DNA of 49,981 nucleotides from Comamonadaceae bacterium (GCA_027484105.1 JAIXUG010000026.1:1-49981); one strand, 5' to 3'; positions 35,704 to 44,307 are shown, numbered from the stretch's first letter. The notes: a model not told the origin generated them from the sequence alone. Program-made: numbers and translations.

Positions 35704-37452
35704 CTATGCGCTCATGTGCGCAGACGGGTCGTCGCTGCCCAACACCTGCTGGGCCCACAGCGCCAGCTTGGTGGCATCCGAGCGCAACACCTGATGTTTG
35801 ACGGACAGGATCTGCGAGGGGTGCATGGAAAAACTGCGCAGCCCCAAACCCAGCAGCAGCCGTGTCATGGCCACATCGCCCGCCATCTCGCCGCACACCG
35901 ACACCCCCTTGCCTTGGGCCTGGCATTCGGCGATGGTGTCCGCGATCAAACGCAGCACCGCCGGGTGCAGCGGGTCGTACAGGTGCGCCACCGACTCGTC
36001 GGCCCGGTCGATGGCCAGGGTGTACTGGATCAGGTCGTTGGTGCCGATGGACAAAAAGTCAAAGTGTTTGAGGAACAAGCGCAAAGACAAGGCCGCCGCC
36101 GGGATCTCGATCATCGCGCCCAATTTGACCGGACCATGGGCTGCGCCACGGCGGTCCAACTCTTGCCGAGCCTGATCGATCAGGGCCAGGGTATGGCGGA
36201 TCTCGCTGCCATGCGCCAGCATGGGAATGAGCAGGTGCACTTGCCCGTGCGCTGCAGCGCGCAAGATGGCGCGCAGTTGGGTGAGGAACATGGCCGGGTC
36301 GGCCAGACTCCAGCGGATGGCGCGCAAGCCGAGCGCCGGATTCAGGTGCGCCGCATCGTGGCGGCTGTCATCGAGTGGCTTGTCGGCCCCCACATCCACC
36401 GTTCGGATGGTCACGGGCAATCCGTTCATGCCATCCACCGCACGGCGGTAGGCCAGGTATTGTTCTTCTTCGTCTGGCAAGTGGCCCTGGCGGCCCATGA
36501 ACAAAAATTCACTGCGAAACAGGCCCACACCCACAGCCCCGGCCGTGATGGCGGCCTGGGTGTCTTCGGGCATTTCGATGTTGGCCAAGAGCTCGATTTT
36601 TTGACCGTCCAGCGTGACTGCCGGGGTGTGGCGCAGGCGGGCCAGCCGCTCTCGCTCCAGCCTGCCCTGGCGCTGCTTGAAGCCGTAGTCGGCCAGGATG
36701 ATGGGGGAGGGGTCCACGATGACCACCCCCGCATCACCGTCGATGATGACCCAATCGTCTTGCTTGACCCACTGGCTGGCCGTGCGCGCACCCACCACAG
36801 CCGGAATGTCCAGGCTGCGGGCGACGATGGCGGTGTGCGAAGTTCTGCCGCCCACATCGGTGACAAATCCGGCAAACACGCTTTGCTTGAACTGCAGCAT
36901 GTCGGCCGGTGACAGGTCGTGCGCCACCAGCACCAGCGGCACATCGGTGTCGCCCAGCTGAAGCTCTTGCTGGGGCTGCGCCGGCCGCTTGGCCTGGACC
37001 ACCAGACTGCCGGTGCCTTTGAGAAACTGCAAAACCCGCTCGCCGACTTGCTCCATGTCGGCCTTGCGCTCGCGCAAGTAGGGGTCTTCCATTTCATCAA
37101 ACTGGCGCACGATGACGTCCAGCTGGCTGGTCAGCGCCCATTCGGCGTTGTAGCCGCGCTCCTTGATCCAGTGCACCACCCCGGCTGTCATTTCTTCATC
37201 CAGCAAGAGCATCAGGTGCACATCGAGCAAAGCGGCCAATTCGTGAGGCGCGTCTTTGGGCAAGTCTTTTTGCAGCCGCTGAAGCTCATCCACCACCGCA
37301 TCACGGGCCACCCGCAGGCGTTCGATTTCGGCGTGCACCTTGTCAGGCGTCACAAAGTAATGCGCCACATCGGCCCGGCTGGAGGCCACCAGCACAGCGC
37401 GCCCAATGGCGATGCCACGCGCTACCGCCAGACCGTGGATGCTGAAGGTCAT
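35704..37452 (-). CDS. ptsI: Phosphoenolpyruvate-protein phosphotransferase (Enzyme I)
   Basis: EI of the PTS, 582 residues; it takes phosphate from phosphoenolpyruvate and passes it to HPr in the cytoplasm. The phosphorylated His206 is in GGRTSHTAIVAR. The C-terminal PEP-binding barrel holds VGLFRSEFLFM, MIEIPAAAL, IGTNDLIQYTLAIDR and the CGEMAG active-site Cys. It lies 3 bases after ptsH. No EIIB or EIIC genes are nearby, so the system probably regulates rather than transports, as known for some other betaproteobacteria; this is inference. Confidence 0.96.
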   Translation of the reverse strand: MTFSIHGLAVARGIAIGRAVLVASSRADVAHYFVTPDKVHAEIERLRVARDAVVDELQRLQKDLPKDAPHELAALLDVHLMLLLDEEMTAGVVHWIKERGYNAEWALTSQLDVIVRQFDEMEDPYLRERKADMEQVGERVLQFLKGTGSLVVQAKRPAQPQQELQLGDTDVPLVLVAHDLSPADMLQFKQSVFAGFVTDVGGRTSHTAIVARSLDIPAVVGARTASQWVKQDDWVIIDGDAGVVIVDPSPIILADYGFKQRQGRLERERLARLRHTPAVTLDGQKIELLANIEMPEDTQAAITAGAVGVGLFRSEFLFMGRQGHLPDEEEQYLAYRRAVDGMNGLPVTIRTVDVGADKPLDDSRHDAAHLNPALGLRAIRWSLADPAMFLTQLRAILRAAAHGQVHLLIPMLAHGSEIRHTLALIDQARQELDRRGAAHGPVKLGAMIEIPAAALSLRLFLKHFDFLSIGTNDLIQYTLAIDRADESVAHLYDPLHPAVLRLIADTIAECQAQGKGVSVCGEMAGDVAMTRLLLGLGLRSFSMHPSQILSVKHQVLRSDATKLALWAQQVLGSDDPSAHMSA

Positions 37453-37455
37453 GCT

Positions 37456-37725
37456 TTATTCGCCTTCGCCGAATTTGTCGTTGATCAGCGCCAGCAGAGC
37501 CTGCAGGGCTTCGTCCGCCTGTTCGCCCGAAGTCTCCAGGTGCACTTCGCTGCCGAGGCCGGCGGCGAGCATCATCACACCCATGATGCTTTTGGCGTTG
37601 ATGCGGCGTTCGCCCTTGCTCATCCAGACTTCGCATGGGAAGCTGCCTGCCATTTTGGTCAGTTTGGCAGAAGCGCGTGCGTGCAAACCCAGCTTATTGC
37701 TGATGGTCACGGTGGCTTGGGGCAT
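37456..37725 (-). CDS. ptsH: HPr phosphocarrier protein
   Basis: HPr, 89 residues, relays phosphate between EI and the EIIA. The phosphoacceptor His15 is in KLGLHARASAKL. The regulatory-type Ser46 is in AKSIMGVMML, so control by an HPr kinase is possible in principle, but no such gene is seen in the window. The C-terminus EALQALLALINDKFGEGE is normal. The gene starts inside the end of the EIIA gene (32-base overlap) with AGGAAAG as ribosome binding site. Confidence 0.96.
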   Translation of the reverse strand: MPQATVTISNKLGLHARASAKLTKMAGSFPCEVWMSKGERRINAKSIMGVMMLAAGLGSEVHLETSGEQADEALQALLALINDKFGEGE

Positions 37726-38137
37726 GTCTCTTTCCTGTTTGATTTTGAGGAGCGGTGTTGCCCACGGGCATCACACCTTGGGTACCACCTGCATGGGCGC
37801 GGGTCGCCAGCGCCTCCAGACTTTCGTGGCGGTAACACACGCTGCGCAACAACATGGGCAAGTTCACTCCGGCCACGAGCCGGGTGTTGTGGCCGTCGTT
37901 GAGCTGTTGCGCGACGTTACAAGGCGTGGCACCAAACACATCACTGAGCAACAACACATCGGGCGTGCCCAATGCGGCCATGGCCTCTGTCGCACGCATC
38001 AGGCTGACCTCGGGGGCATCATCAGGCTGGATATCGAGGGCCAACACGCCGGCGGCACAGTCTGGAAAAACGTGCAGCGCGCACTCGCGCAAAGCACTGG
38101 CCAAGGGGGCGTGGGCGATGAGGAGGATGCCGATCAT
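37694..38137 (-). CDS. PTS EIIA component, mannose/fructose type
   Basis: EIIA of the mannose superfamily, 147 residues. The phosphoacceptor is His9 in LLIAHAPLASAL, and the conserved VLLLSDVFGATPCNVA (about 60-75) and GVNLPMLLR regions are present. It has no fused EIIB and no EIIC/EIID neighbours. With HPr and EI it forms a soluble phosphorelay thought to sense phosphoenolpyruvate or metabolic state. The last 40 residues are polar, His-rich and probably unstructured, and their coding overlaps ptsH by 32 bases. GATAAT lies 9 bases before the ATG (38147-38152). Confidence 0.92.
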   Translation of the reverse strand: MIGILLIAHAPLASALRECALHVFPDCAAGVLALDIQPDDAPEVSLMRATEAMAALGTPDVLLLSDVFGATPCNVAQQLNDGHNTRLVAGVNLPMLLRSVCYRHESLEALATRAHAGGTQGVMPVGNTAPQNQTGKRHAPSHRDHQQ

Positions 38138-38150
38138 AAGCAGGGCATTA

Positions 38151-39428
38151 TCAGGCTTGGGCTGGCTTTTTCAGCAAGAAAAACACCCAGGACAGCACAG
38201 AAGTGAGCCCAAAGCAGGCCAGTGCTGCTTGGTAGGCGGCGGCATTTTCCAGTCCCAAGCCGCGCCCGGCATCCACCAGCAGGCCAATGCCCCACTGCAC
38301 CACGAAGATGCCGGCAAAGATCACCAGGTTGTAGGCCGACAAGGCGCGCCCCGCCAAATGCGAAGGAAATGCCATGCCCACCGCCGGCTGCGCCAAGGCC
38401 ACAAAAGTGCTGCTGACGCACAACAAAGCCATGCCCACTGCAGCGGCCGAACCAATGGCGGGCCCCATCCAGACCAGGGCACCGATCACCAAAAAGCTGA
38501 GCGGCAACCCCCAGGCGATCAACAGCTCGACAGGCACCCCCTTGCGCGCCAAACCGGGCGTGATCAAGCCCCACAACCAAAAGGTGACCAACATGGCCAG
38601 GTTGATGAGGAACAGGCCTGATGCCGCCTCAGCAGCCGACCAGCCCGCCACTTGGGTCATCCAAGGCCCCGCCCACAGCGTCTGAATGGCCACCATGCCG
38701 CCATAGCTGAAAAAACCAATTGGCATCATCCGCCAGAAATACGCGCTGCGCCAAATTTCACGGTAGCTGCCATCGTCATCCGGCGGCTTTTTCGGGCTGT
38801 CGGCCGTGAGGCTGGCCTGTTGCCAAACCGGCACCAACAGCGCGATCAGCACCATGGCGATGGCAATCATCACCCCCAACATGACAAACAGCGCACGCCA
38901 GCCCCAAATGGGCATGAGCCATTGCACTGGCAAGGTGGCGGCCAGCATGCCCAGTGAGCCGGTCATCAGCATCCACGAGTTGGTGCGCAGCTGGGTGCTG
39001 GCGTCAAACCAGCGACGGTAACCGGTCAAGGGGGCCATCAGGCAGGCGCTCACCCCCATGCCACACAGCACGCGCGCTGCCAGCAAACCATGAAAGCTGT
39101 CGACCCAGGAAAACGCCAGGCAGCCCAGCACAGCAAAACTGAGGAAAGCCAAAATCACTTTTTTCGGGCCATAGCGGTCCAGCCAGCGACCCAAGGGCAG
39201 CTGAGTCAGGGAAAAACCCAGGAAATAACCGCCCGCCAACAGTCCGAGGTCTTGTGCGCTCAGACTGAACTCGGTGGTCAAAGTTGGCGACAAAGTGGCG
39301 GTGATGGCCCGCACCAAGGCCGAAAAAAAGTATGCCAAGGCAAAGGCCAAGAACACCACCACGGCCATGCGGCGCGGCAGGTGGTCAGGGTGTGACAAGG
39401 TGGTGTTGGTCAGGGTGGCAGCGTTCAT
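38151..39428 (-). CDS. MFS transporter
   Basis: Major-facilitator transporter of 425 residues with twelve predicted membrane segments. The first is VVVFLAFALAYFFSALVRAI and the inter-helix signature LGRWLDRYGPKKV follows helix 2. A charged cytoplasmic loop (about 205-225, SPKKPPDDDGSYRE) divides the two halves. The substrate is unknown; the family resembles nitrate/sugar/organic-anion type transporters only in general shape. It is translationally coupled to the lipoprotein gene (4-base overlap, ATGA) and ends 13 bases before the EIIA start. Confidence 0.85.
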   Translation of the reverse strand: MNAATLTNTTLSHPDHLPRRMAVVVFLAFALAYFFSALVRAITATLSPTLTTEFSLSAQDLGLLAGGYFLGFSLTQLPLGRWLDRYGPKKVILAFLSFAVLGCLAFSWVDSFHGLLAARVLCGMGVSACLMAPLTGYRRWFDASTQLRTNSWMLMTGSLGMLAATLPVQWLMPIWGWRALFVMLGVMIAIAMVLIALLVPVWQQASLTADSPKKPPDDDGSYREIWRSAYFWRMMPIGFFSYGGMVAIQTLWAGPWMTQVAGWSAAEAASGLFLINLAMLVTFWLWGLITPGLARKGVPVELLIAWGLPLSFLVIGALVWMGPAIGSAAAVGMALLCVSSTFVALAQPAVGMAFPSHLAGRALSAYNLVIFAGIFVVQWGIGLLVDAGRGLGLENAAAYQAALACFGLTSVLSWVFFLLKKPAQA

Positions 39429-39973
39429 GGCTTGATGCTCTCAAACATGGTGTTGGCCAACTCGGTGGGCCGGTTTTTGTCATAAACCACTGCGTGGATC
39501 AGGCGCAGGCGGTCGCCCTCGGCAATGGCGCCCCACACCGCATCCATCGCCACGGGCTCACCATTGGCGCGTTGCCCAGCGGCCTGGATGCGAATGGACG
39601 AGGCCAAAGGCAAGTGTGATGGCCGATGCCAGATCTGCTGTTGTTCGGGGGCCAGGGGGGACGCGATGCGGGCATTGTCCAAGGTGGCTTTTTGCCATCC
39701 GGTCATTGCTTCGTTGGCGTCGGCGCCTGTGGGCAAGCTGGCGGTCATCACGGCAACCATGGACGAGTCGCTTTGGCAGCCCACCACTTGCAAGTCGACC
39801 GACACACCCGCCAAAGGGACGGCTCGGGTGGTCCGATCGGGTTTGCAGGGCAATTGGACCTTGAGGGCGTTGCCTTCAAAGGCGACATCTCGCCAATTTT
39901 GTGCCGGGCTGCAGGCGCTCAGGCCCCAGGTCAATGCCATGATGGCCATCAGGGCCGATGAATGGTGTCGCAT
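39425..39973 (-). CDS. Putative lipoprotein of unknown function
   Basis: A 182-residue predicted lipoprotein. The signal MRHHSSALMAIMALTWGLSAC ends in the lipobox LSAC, with Cys21 as the lipidation site. The mature part (PCKPDRTTRAVPLAGVSVDLQVVGC and QQQIWHRPSHLPLAS) has no motif I recognise. It could be periplasmic-facing on the inner or outer membrane. The ATG at 39973 gives a proper signal; the frame is open further upstream but without one. GATAAT (39980-39985) lies 6 bases before the ATG, suggesting a leaderless transcript. It overlaps the MFS gene by 4 bases, so the two may act together. Confidence 0.8.
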   Translation of the reverse strand: MRHHSSALMAIMALTWGLSACSPAQNWRDVAFEGNALKVQLPCKPDRTTRAVPLAGVSVDLQVVGCQSDSSMVAVMTASLPTGADANEAMTGWQKATLDNARIASPLAPEQQQIWHRPSHLPLASSIRIQAAGQRANGEPVAMDAVWGAIAEGDRLRLIHAVVYDKNRPTELANTMFESIKP

Positions 39974-40026
39974 GGGGTGATTATCCTGATCAGCAGCGCA
40001 ATCGTGTTTTGGCGACAATGTGCCCC

Positions 40027-41271
40027 ATGAATTCATTAGACGGCATCCGCGTTCTCGACTTGTCCCGCGTCCTCGCAGGCCCATGGTGTACCCAGACCTT
40101 GGCCGACCTGGGGGCCGATGTGATCAAGATCGAGCGTCCTGGCTCTGGCGACGACACCCGCACCTGGGGCCCTCCCTTTTTGAAAGATGCACAAGGCCAG
40201 GACACGGCCGAAGCCGCGTATTACCTGGGGGCCAACCGCAACAAGCGATCGGTGACTTGCGACATCGCTCGCCCGGAGGGGCAGGCCCTGATTCGAGAAC
40301 TGGTCAAGCATTGCGATGTCTTTGTGGAAAACTTCAAAGTCGGTGACATGGCGCGTTATGGCTTGGACTATGCCAACCTGAGCGCCTTGAACCCCAAGCT
40401 GGTGTATTGCAGTGTGACCGGTTTTGGCCAGACCGGGCCCTACAGCGAAAGGGCGGGCTACGACTATGCGGTGCAAGGCATGGGCGGCCTCATGAGCGTG
40501 ACAGGCGAGCGTGACGATTTGGGTGGTGGCCCCCAAAAGGTGGGGGTGGCCGTGGCCGATTTGTTCACCGGCATGTACGCCACGGTGGCGATTTTGGCGG
40601 CGCTTCGTCATGTTGAACGCACGGGCCAGGGCCAGCAGGTGGACATGGCCTTGCTGGACACGCAAGTGGCCATGCTGGCCAACTTGGGCTCCAATTTTCT
40701 GGTCAGCGGCAAGGTGCCAGGCCGTGCGGGCAATGCGCACCAAAACATCGTGCCCTACCAGGTTTTTGAAACAGCACCGCCTGCAGGGTCGGCCCCTGAC
40801 AGCCGGGACCACCTGATTTTGGCGGTGGGCAACGATGGCCAATTTGCCAAATTTTGCGCGGTGGCAGGCTGCCCGGAACTGGCCCAAGATCCGCGCTATG
40901 CCCTGAATGCCGACCGGGTGCGGCATCGGGCCGAACTCGTGCCTTTGCTTGAAGCTCTGCTCAAAACACGCACCAAGTCGGACTGGCTGGCAGCACTCGA
41001 AGCGGCCAAGGTGCCCTGTGGGGCCATCAACACCCTGAGCGAGGTGTTCAGCGACCCGCAGGTGCAAGCCCGTGGCATGGTCAACGATTGGGTGCACCCG
41101 GTCAAAGCCGACCTGAAACTGGTGGCCAGCCCGATCAAAATGAGCCTCACGCCGGTGCGCCAGGATTTGCCGCCTCCCATGTTGGGGCAGCACACGGCGC
41201 AAGTGCTGCAAGAGGTCCTGGGCTGGGACGCGCAGCAGCAAGGCGCATTGCGCGGCAAAGGCATCATTTGA
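40027..41271 (+). CDS. CaiB/BaiF-type (class III) CoA-transferase
   Basis: Family III CoA-transferase of 414 residues that moves CoA between carboxylic acids through an aspartyl-CoA thioester. The catalytic Asp178 is in VADLFTGMYA. Other signatures are GIRVLDLSRVLAGPW (6-20), GADVIKIERPGSGDD, NKRSVTCDI and VFVENFKVGDMARYGL. The substrate acid cannot be inferred from the window. The ATG at 40027 gives the usual NSLDGIRVLDL N-terminus. GACAAT (40014-40019) lies 7 bases before it. It is divergent from the lipoprotein gene. Confidence 0.93.
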   Translation: MNSLDGIRVLDLSRVLAGPWCTQTLADLGADVIKIERPGSGDDTRTWGPPFLKDAQGQDTAEAAYYLGANRNKRSVTCDIARPEGQALIRELVKHCDVFVENFKVGDMARYGLDYANLSALNPKLVYCSVTGFGQTGPYSERAGYDYAVQGMGGLMSVTGERDDLGGGPQKVGVAVADLFTGMYATVAILAALRHVERTGQGQQVDMALLDTQVAMLANLGSNFLVSGKVPGRAGNAHQNIVPYQVFETAPPAGSAPDSRDHLILAVGNDGQFAKFCAVAGCPELAQDPRYALNADRVRHRAELVPLLEALLKTRTKSDWLAALEAAKVPCGAINTLSEVFSDPQVQARGMVNDWVHPVKADLKLVASPIKMSLTPVRQDLPPPMLGQHTAQVLQEVLGWDAQQQGALRGKGII

Positions 41272-41334
41272 TGTCTGCCCTTGGGCCCATGTCCCCATGG
41301 AAAACCGGTTTGCTGATCGTTTTAAACTCTGACG

Positions 41335-41862
41335 ATGATTCATCACCTGAAGCACCAGCGCCATTTGCCATCGCTTAGCCGCCGCCTTTTGACCGGGGGG
41401 GGCTCACTGGCGCTGTGTTTGGCGCTGTGGGGGTGCGCCAATGAGCGAGCGCCCGAATCCACCTTTGTGTTGCTCGATGGCAGCTCAATCAGCTCGAAGC
41501 AGCTGCAAGGCAAAGTCACCCTGGTGAATTTCTGGGCCACCAGCTGCACTTCCTGCGTAGCCGAAATGCCCGATTTGGTGGCCACCTACAACAAGTACAA
41601 AGATCGCGGCTATGAAACGGTCGCGGTGGCCATGCGTTATGACCCACCCAGTTATGTGGTGAATTTTGCGCAAACACGTCAGCTGCCATTCAAAGTCGCC
41701 ATTGACAACACGGGTATGGTCGCCAGAGATTGGGGCGAGGTTCAGCTCACCCCCACCACCTTCTTGGTCAACAAGCGCGGTGAAATCGTCAAGCGCTTTG
41801 TGGGCACGCCCAATTTTGTGGAACTGCACCAATTGATCGACAAGCTGCTGGCCGAAACCTGA
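41335..41862 (+). CDS. TlpA/ResA-like thiol-disulfide lipoprotein
   Basis: Thioredoxin-fold protein of 175 residues with a lipoprotein signal (RRLLTGGGSLALCLALWGC, Cys34 as lipid site). The redox motif is Cys71-Thr-Ser-Cys74 in FWATSCTSCVAEMP. The cis-Pro region LTPTTFLVNKRGEIV is typical of TlpA/ResA. It probably reduces disulfides in the periplasm, for example during cytochrome c maturation, which would suit the cytochromes next door. Start ATG at 41335, with TAAACT (41323-41328) 6 bases before it as a possible -10. It follows the CoA-transferase by 63 bases. Confidence 0.87.
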   Translation: MIHHLKHQRHLPSLSRRLLTGGGSLALCLALWGCANERAPESTFVLLDGSSISSKQLQGKVTLVNFWATSCTSCVAEMPDLVATYNKYKDRGYETVAVAMRYDPPSYVVNFAQTRQLPFKVAIDNTGMVARDWGEVQLTPTTFLVNKRGEIVKRFVGTPNFVELHQLIDKLLAET

Positions 41863-41919
41863 GCCCCAGGGCCTCAGGTCGGCAGTGGGCCTGGCCTCTG
41901 GGTTGGCGTCAGTTCAATC

Positions 41920-42372
41920 TCAGTCTTTGCGGTAGGCGTCGTGACAGGCCTTGCATGAGGCAGCAGCAGGTCCAAAGGCCACCTTCAAGGCATCGATGTT
42001 GCCTGCTTTGGCAGCGGTGTTGAGTTTCACAATCTCGGCTTGCATCTTGTCTGCCGCATCTTTGTATTTGACGGCCTCTTTCCAGATTTCTGGTTTGGCA
42101 CGTGTATCACCTTTGTCGGTACCTTCCCCAAAGGCTGCCCATGGCAGTTTGGCCATCACGGCCACAATCTCTGCGTTTTCTGCGGCAGTTTTTGCGTCGT
42201 AAGGCATTCTTCCATTGGCCATGGCGCCCAAGCGGCCAAAGTGGGCCGCCATCACATTGAAACTGGCCTTGCGGTATTTGATGGCGTCTTCGGGTTTGGC
42301 AAATTGGGCCTGAGTGGGTGTGGCCAGGGTGATGGCCAACAATGTGGCGACGATGCTCCAAGTTTGTTTCAT
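41920..42372 (-). CDS. Cytochrome c' (class II c-type cytochrome)
   Basis: Periplasmic cytochrome of 150 residues with a cleavable signal (MKQTWSIVATLLAITLATPTQAQ). The four-helix-bundle sequence ends with the C-terminal haem motif CKACH (Cys140, Cys143, His144) followed by DAYRKD, the class II layout. Helix 1 begins FAKPEDAIKYRKASFNVMAAH. Cytochromes c' bind NO and protect against nitrosative stress in several bacteria. GGAG lies before the ATG. It is divergent from a cytochrome b561 gene, a recurrent pairing. Confidence 0.92.
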   Translation of the reverse strand: MKQTWSIVATLLAITLATPTQAQFAKPEDAIKYRKASFNVMAAHFGRLGAMANGRMPYDAKTAAENAEIVAVMAKLPWAAFGEGTDKGDTRAKPEIWKEAVKYKDAADKMQAEIVKLNTAAKAGNIDALKVAFGPAAASCKACHDAYRKD

Positions 42373-42436
42373 GTTTGACTCCGATCAGTTGAAACAGCTG
42401 CACACAGTTTATGCTGTTCCAGTCTCGCATAATTTC

Positions 42437-43126
42437 ATGAACTCTGCAGCTTCGAAAGTGTCTATGTTCACTGTTCGTGTTTGGGATTTGCCCACCCGTC
42501 TTTTCCACGGCGCTTTGGCCATCTGTGTGTTGGGCCTGTTCATCACGGCCGAGCTTGGTGGTGAGGCCATGGTTTGGCATTTTCGTTTGGGCTTTGCCGT
42601 TTTGACACTTTTGTTGTTTCGATTGATGTGGGGCCTGCTGGGCGGTCATTGGTCCCGCTGGCTCCAACTGTCCTTGCGCCCCTCTCTGGTTCGTGCTTAC
42701 CTGCAAGGTCGTCATCCCAGCCAGCACTGGGTGGGGCACAACCCTCTGGGCTCTTGGTCGGTGCTGGCCTTTTTGTTTTTCTTGGGACTGCAGGTGGGCA
42801 CGGGTCTGATCAGCGACGATGAGATTTCCAACGTTGGCCCGCTGTCTTTTCTGGTCCCGGGGCGGTGGGTGTCCTGGGCCACCACATGGCACAAGGACTG
42901 GGGCCAAGTGATTGTGGTGGTGTTGATCGCCCTGCACTTGTCAGCACTGGCTTGGTACCGCTTCAAGAAGAAATTGTCCTTGGTGCCTGCGATGGTGCAC
43001 GGTGACAAAACCCTGACGCAAGCGGTCACCCCTTCGCGTGACGATGCACTCGCACGCTGCTTGGCCCTGGGGTTGTTTTTGTTGTCCGCTTTGGGTGTTT
43101 ACCTGCTGGTTTCCATCCGTCCTTGA
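42437..43126 (+). CDS. Cytochrome b561-family membrane protein
   Basis: Inner-membrane b-type cytochrome of about 229 residues with four to five hydrophobic segments. The N-terminal VRVWDLPTRLFHGALA supplies the first haem His; further His occur in VWHFRLGF, TTWHKDWGQ and ALHLSALAWY, fitting bis-histidine haem binding of the b561 (COG3658) group. It probably donates electrons to the neighbouring cytochrome c'. CATAAT at 42428-42433 is too close to the ATG at 42437 to serve it. If that is the promoter, the start would be the ATG at 42464, nine residues shorter. Confidence 0.87.
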   Translation: MNSAASKVSMFTVRVWDLPTRLFHGALAICVLGLFITAELGGEAMVWHFRLGFAVLTLLLFRLMWGLLGGHWSRWLQLSLRPSLVRAYLQGRHPSQHWVGHNPLGSWSVLAFLFFLGLQVGTGLISDDEISNVGPLSFLVPGRWVSWATTWHKDWGQVIVVVLIALHLSALAWYRFKKKLSLVPAMVHGDKTLTQAVTPSRDDALARCLALGLFLLSALGVYLLVSIRP

Positions 43127-43166
43127 AGGGGCTTTAAACTGTTGTTTTGACTTTGGATGATGCCCC

Positions 43167-43670
43167 TTGCCACCGTCTGCCGATCGTCTTTCTGTTTTTG
43201 TGCGTCCACCCTGCTCTGCAGAGGATTGGGACCTGACCCGCGCCATCTTCTTGGAATACGCCAACAGCCTTGATGTGGATTTGTGTTTTCAAGGGTTTGA
43301 GCAAGAACTGACCGACTTGCCTGGCGAGTATGCCGAACCCCGTGGCGCCTTGCTTTTGGCGTGGGCAGATGGCCAATTGGCAGGTTGTTGTGCACTTCGA
43401 CCCCTGGATGCTTCGGATTACGCCAACGCGGCTGAAATGAAGCGCTTGTTTGTGCGTCCTCGGTTCAGGGGCCTGGGCTTAGGTCGTTTGTTGACCGAAG
43501 CCATCCTGGACGCAGCGCGACACGCCGATTACAGCTGTGTCTTGCTCGACACTTTGGACGACATGGAGTCCGCACGGGCTTTGTATGAAGATCTGGGCTT
43601 TTCAGAGATCCCGCCTTACTATCACAACCCTTTTGCCGGCGCCCACTATTTGAAGGTGGACATTGACTGA
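43167..43670 (+). CDS. GNAT-family N-acetyltransferase
   Basis: GCN5-related acetyltransferase of 167 residues. The acetyl-CoA pyrophosphate loop is RPRFRGLGLGRLL (about 98-110), preceded by EMKRLFV (beta-4), and followed by DTLDDMESARALYEDLGFSEI and YYHNPFAGAHYLKVDI. The target amine is unknown. The reading frame has a stop at 43158 and no ATG before the conserved part, so translation starts at TTG 43167 or GTG 43200. It is 40 bases after the b561 gene and converges with the peroxiredoxin gene at a shared terminator. Confidence 0.85.
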   Translation: MPPSADRLSVFVRPPCSAEDWDLTRAIFLEYANSLDVDLCFQGFEQELTDLPGEYAEPRGALLLAWADGQLAGCCALRPLDASDYANAAEMKRLFVRPRFRGLGLGRLLTEAILDAARHADYSCVLLDTLDDMESARALYEDLGFSEIPPYYHNPFAGAHYLKVDID

Positions 43671-43717
43671 ATGCCTGCGTCTCATGTGAATGCTTGGTTG
43701 ACGACGTTCGCTGCAAC

Positions 43718-43747
43718 AAAAAAAGGGACCAGAGGTCCCTTTTTTTT
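43718..43747. terminator. Bidirectional Rho-independent terminator
   Basis: A 13-bp stem (43718-43730 with 43734-43746) with loop AGA and A/T runs at both sides. It serves the convergent acetyltransferase (plus) and peroxiredoxin (minus) genes. Confidence 0.92.
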
Positions 43748-43761
43748 GGAGCTTTGTGGGT

Positions 43762-44268
43762 TCAGCCTTTGGCTTGCGACAACAAAGTGGCCGCGTCGCT
43801 CACTTCAAACTTGCCGGGTCCTTCAATGTTCAAAGCGGTGACCGTTCCATCTTTCACGAGCATGGAGTAGCGGTTGCTGCGCAAACCCATGCCGCGTGCG
43901 GTCAGATCCAGGGTCAAACCTGTGGCCTTGCTGAAATCTGCACTGCCATCGCCCAGCATGCGCACTTTGCTGCCTGTCTTTTGGTCACGTGCCCATGCGC
44001 CCATCACAAAAGCGTCGTTCACGCTGACACACCAGATCTCGTCCACACCGGCGGCCTTCAATGCATCGTGGTGCTCCACATAACCGGGTACATGTTTGGC
44101 CGAGCACGTGGGTGTGAAGGCACCGGGCAGTGCAAACAGGGCAATGGTCTTGCCAGCAGAGGCCTTGGCAACGTCGACAGGGTTGGGTCCAATACTGCAG
44201 CCGTTGCCTTCAACTTCCACAAATTCCGTCAATGTGGCGTTGGGCAGTTTGTCTCCGACTTTGATCAT
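43762..44268 (-). CDS. Peroxiredoxin (Prx5 type)
   Basis: Thiol peroxidase of 168 residues of the PRX5/AhpE-like group reducing H2O2 and organic peroxides. The peroxidatic Cys55 is in PGAFTPTCSAKHVPGY, with Arg in the conserved GMGLRSNRYSM. The core VGDKLPNATL start and DEIWCVSVNDAFVMGAWA are typical of hybrid peroxiredoxin 5 proteins. The reductant is probably glutathione/glutaredoxin. I chose the ATG at 44268, which has AAGGAG as ribosome binding site; the frame is open further upstream through the rpsQ terminator. Confidence 0.92.
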   Translation of the reverse strand: MIKVGDKLPNATLTEFVEVEGNGCSIGPNPVDVAKASAGKTIALFALPGAFTPTCSAKHVPGYVEHHDALKAAGVDEIWCVSVNDAFVMGAWARDQKTGSKVRMLGDGSADFSKATGLTLDLTARGMGLRSNRYSMLVKDGTVTALNIEGPGKFEVSDAATLLSQAKG

Positions 44269-44307
44269 CTGATGCTCCTTGAGTTGGTTGCGGCCACTTG
44301 GCCGGGT

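Noticed and set aside
42373..42436. Clear promoters in the cytochrome c'/b561 gap
   Set aside because: CATAAT (42428-42433) lacks a -35 and is too close to the ATG; TTGAAA has only a 15-base spacer to TATGCT. Neither is convincing.
43157..43166. ATG start for the GNAT gene at 43157 or 43160
   Set aside because: Both ATGs are out of frame with the acetyltransferase, which has a stop at 43158 in its own frame.
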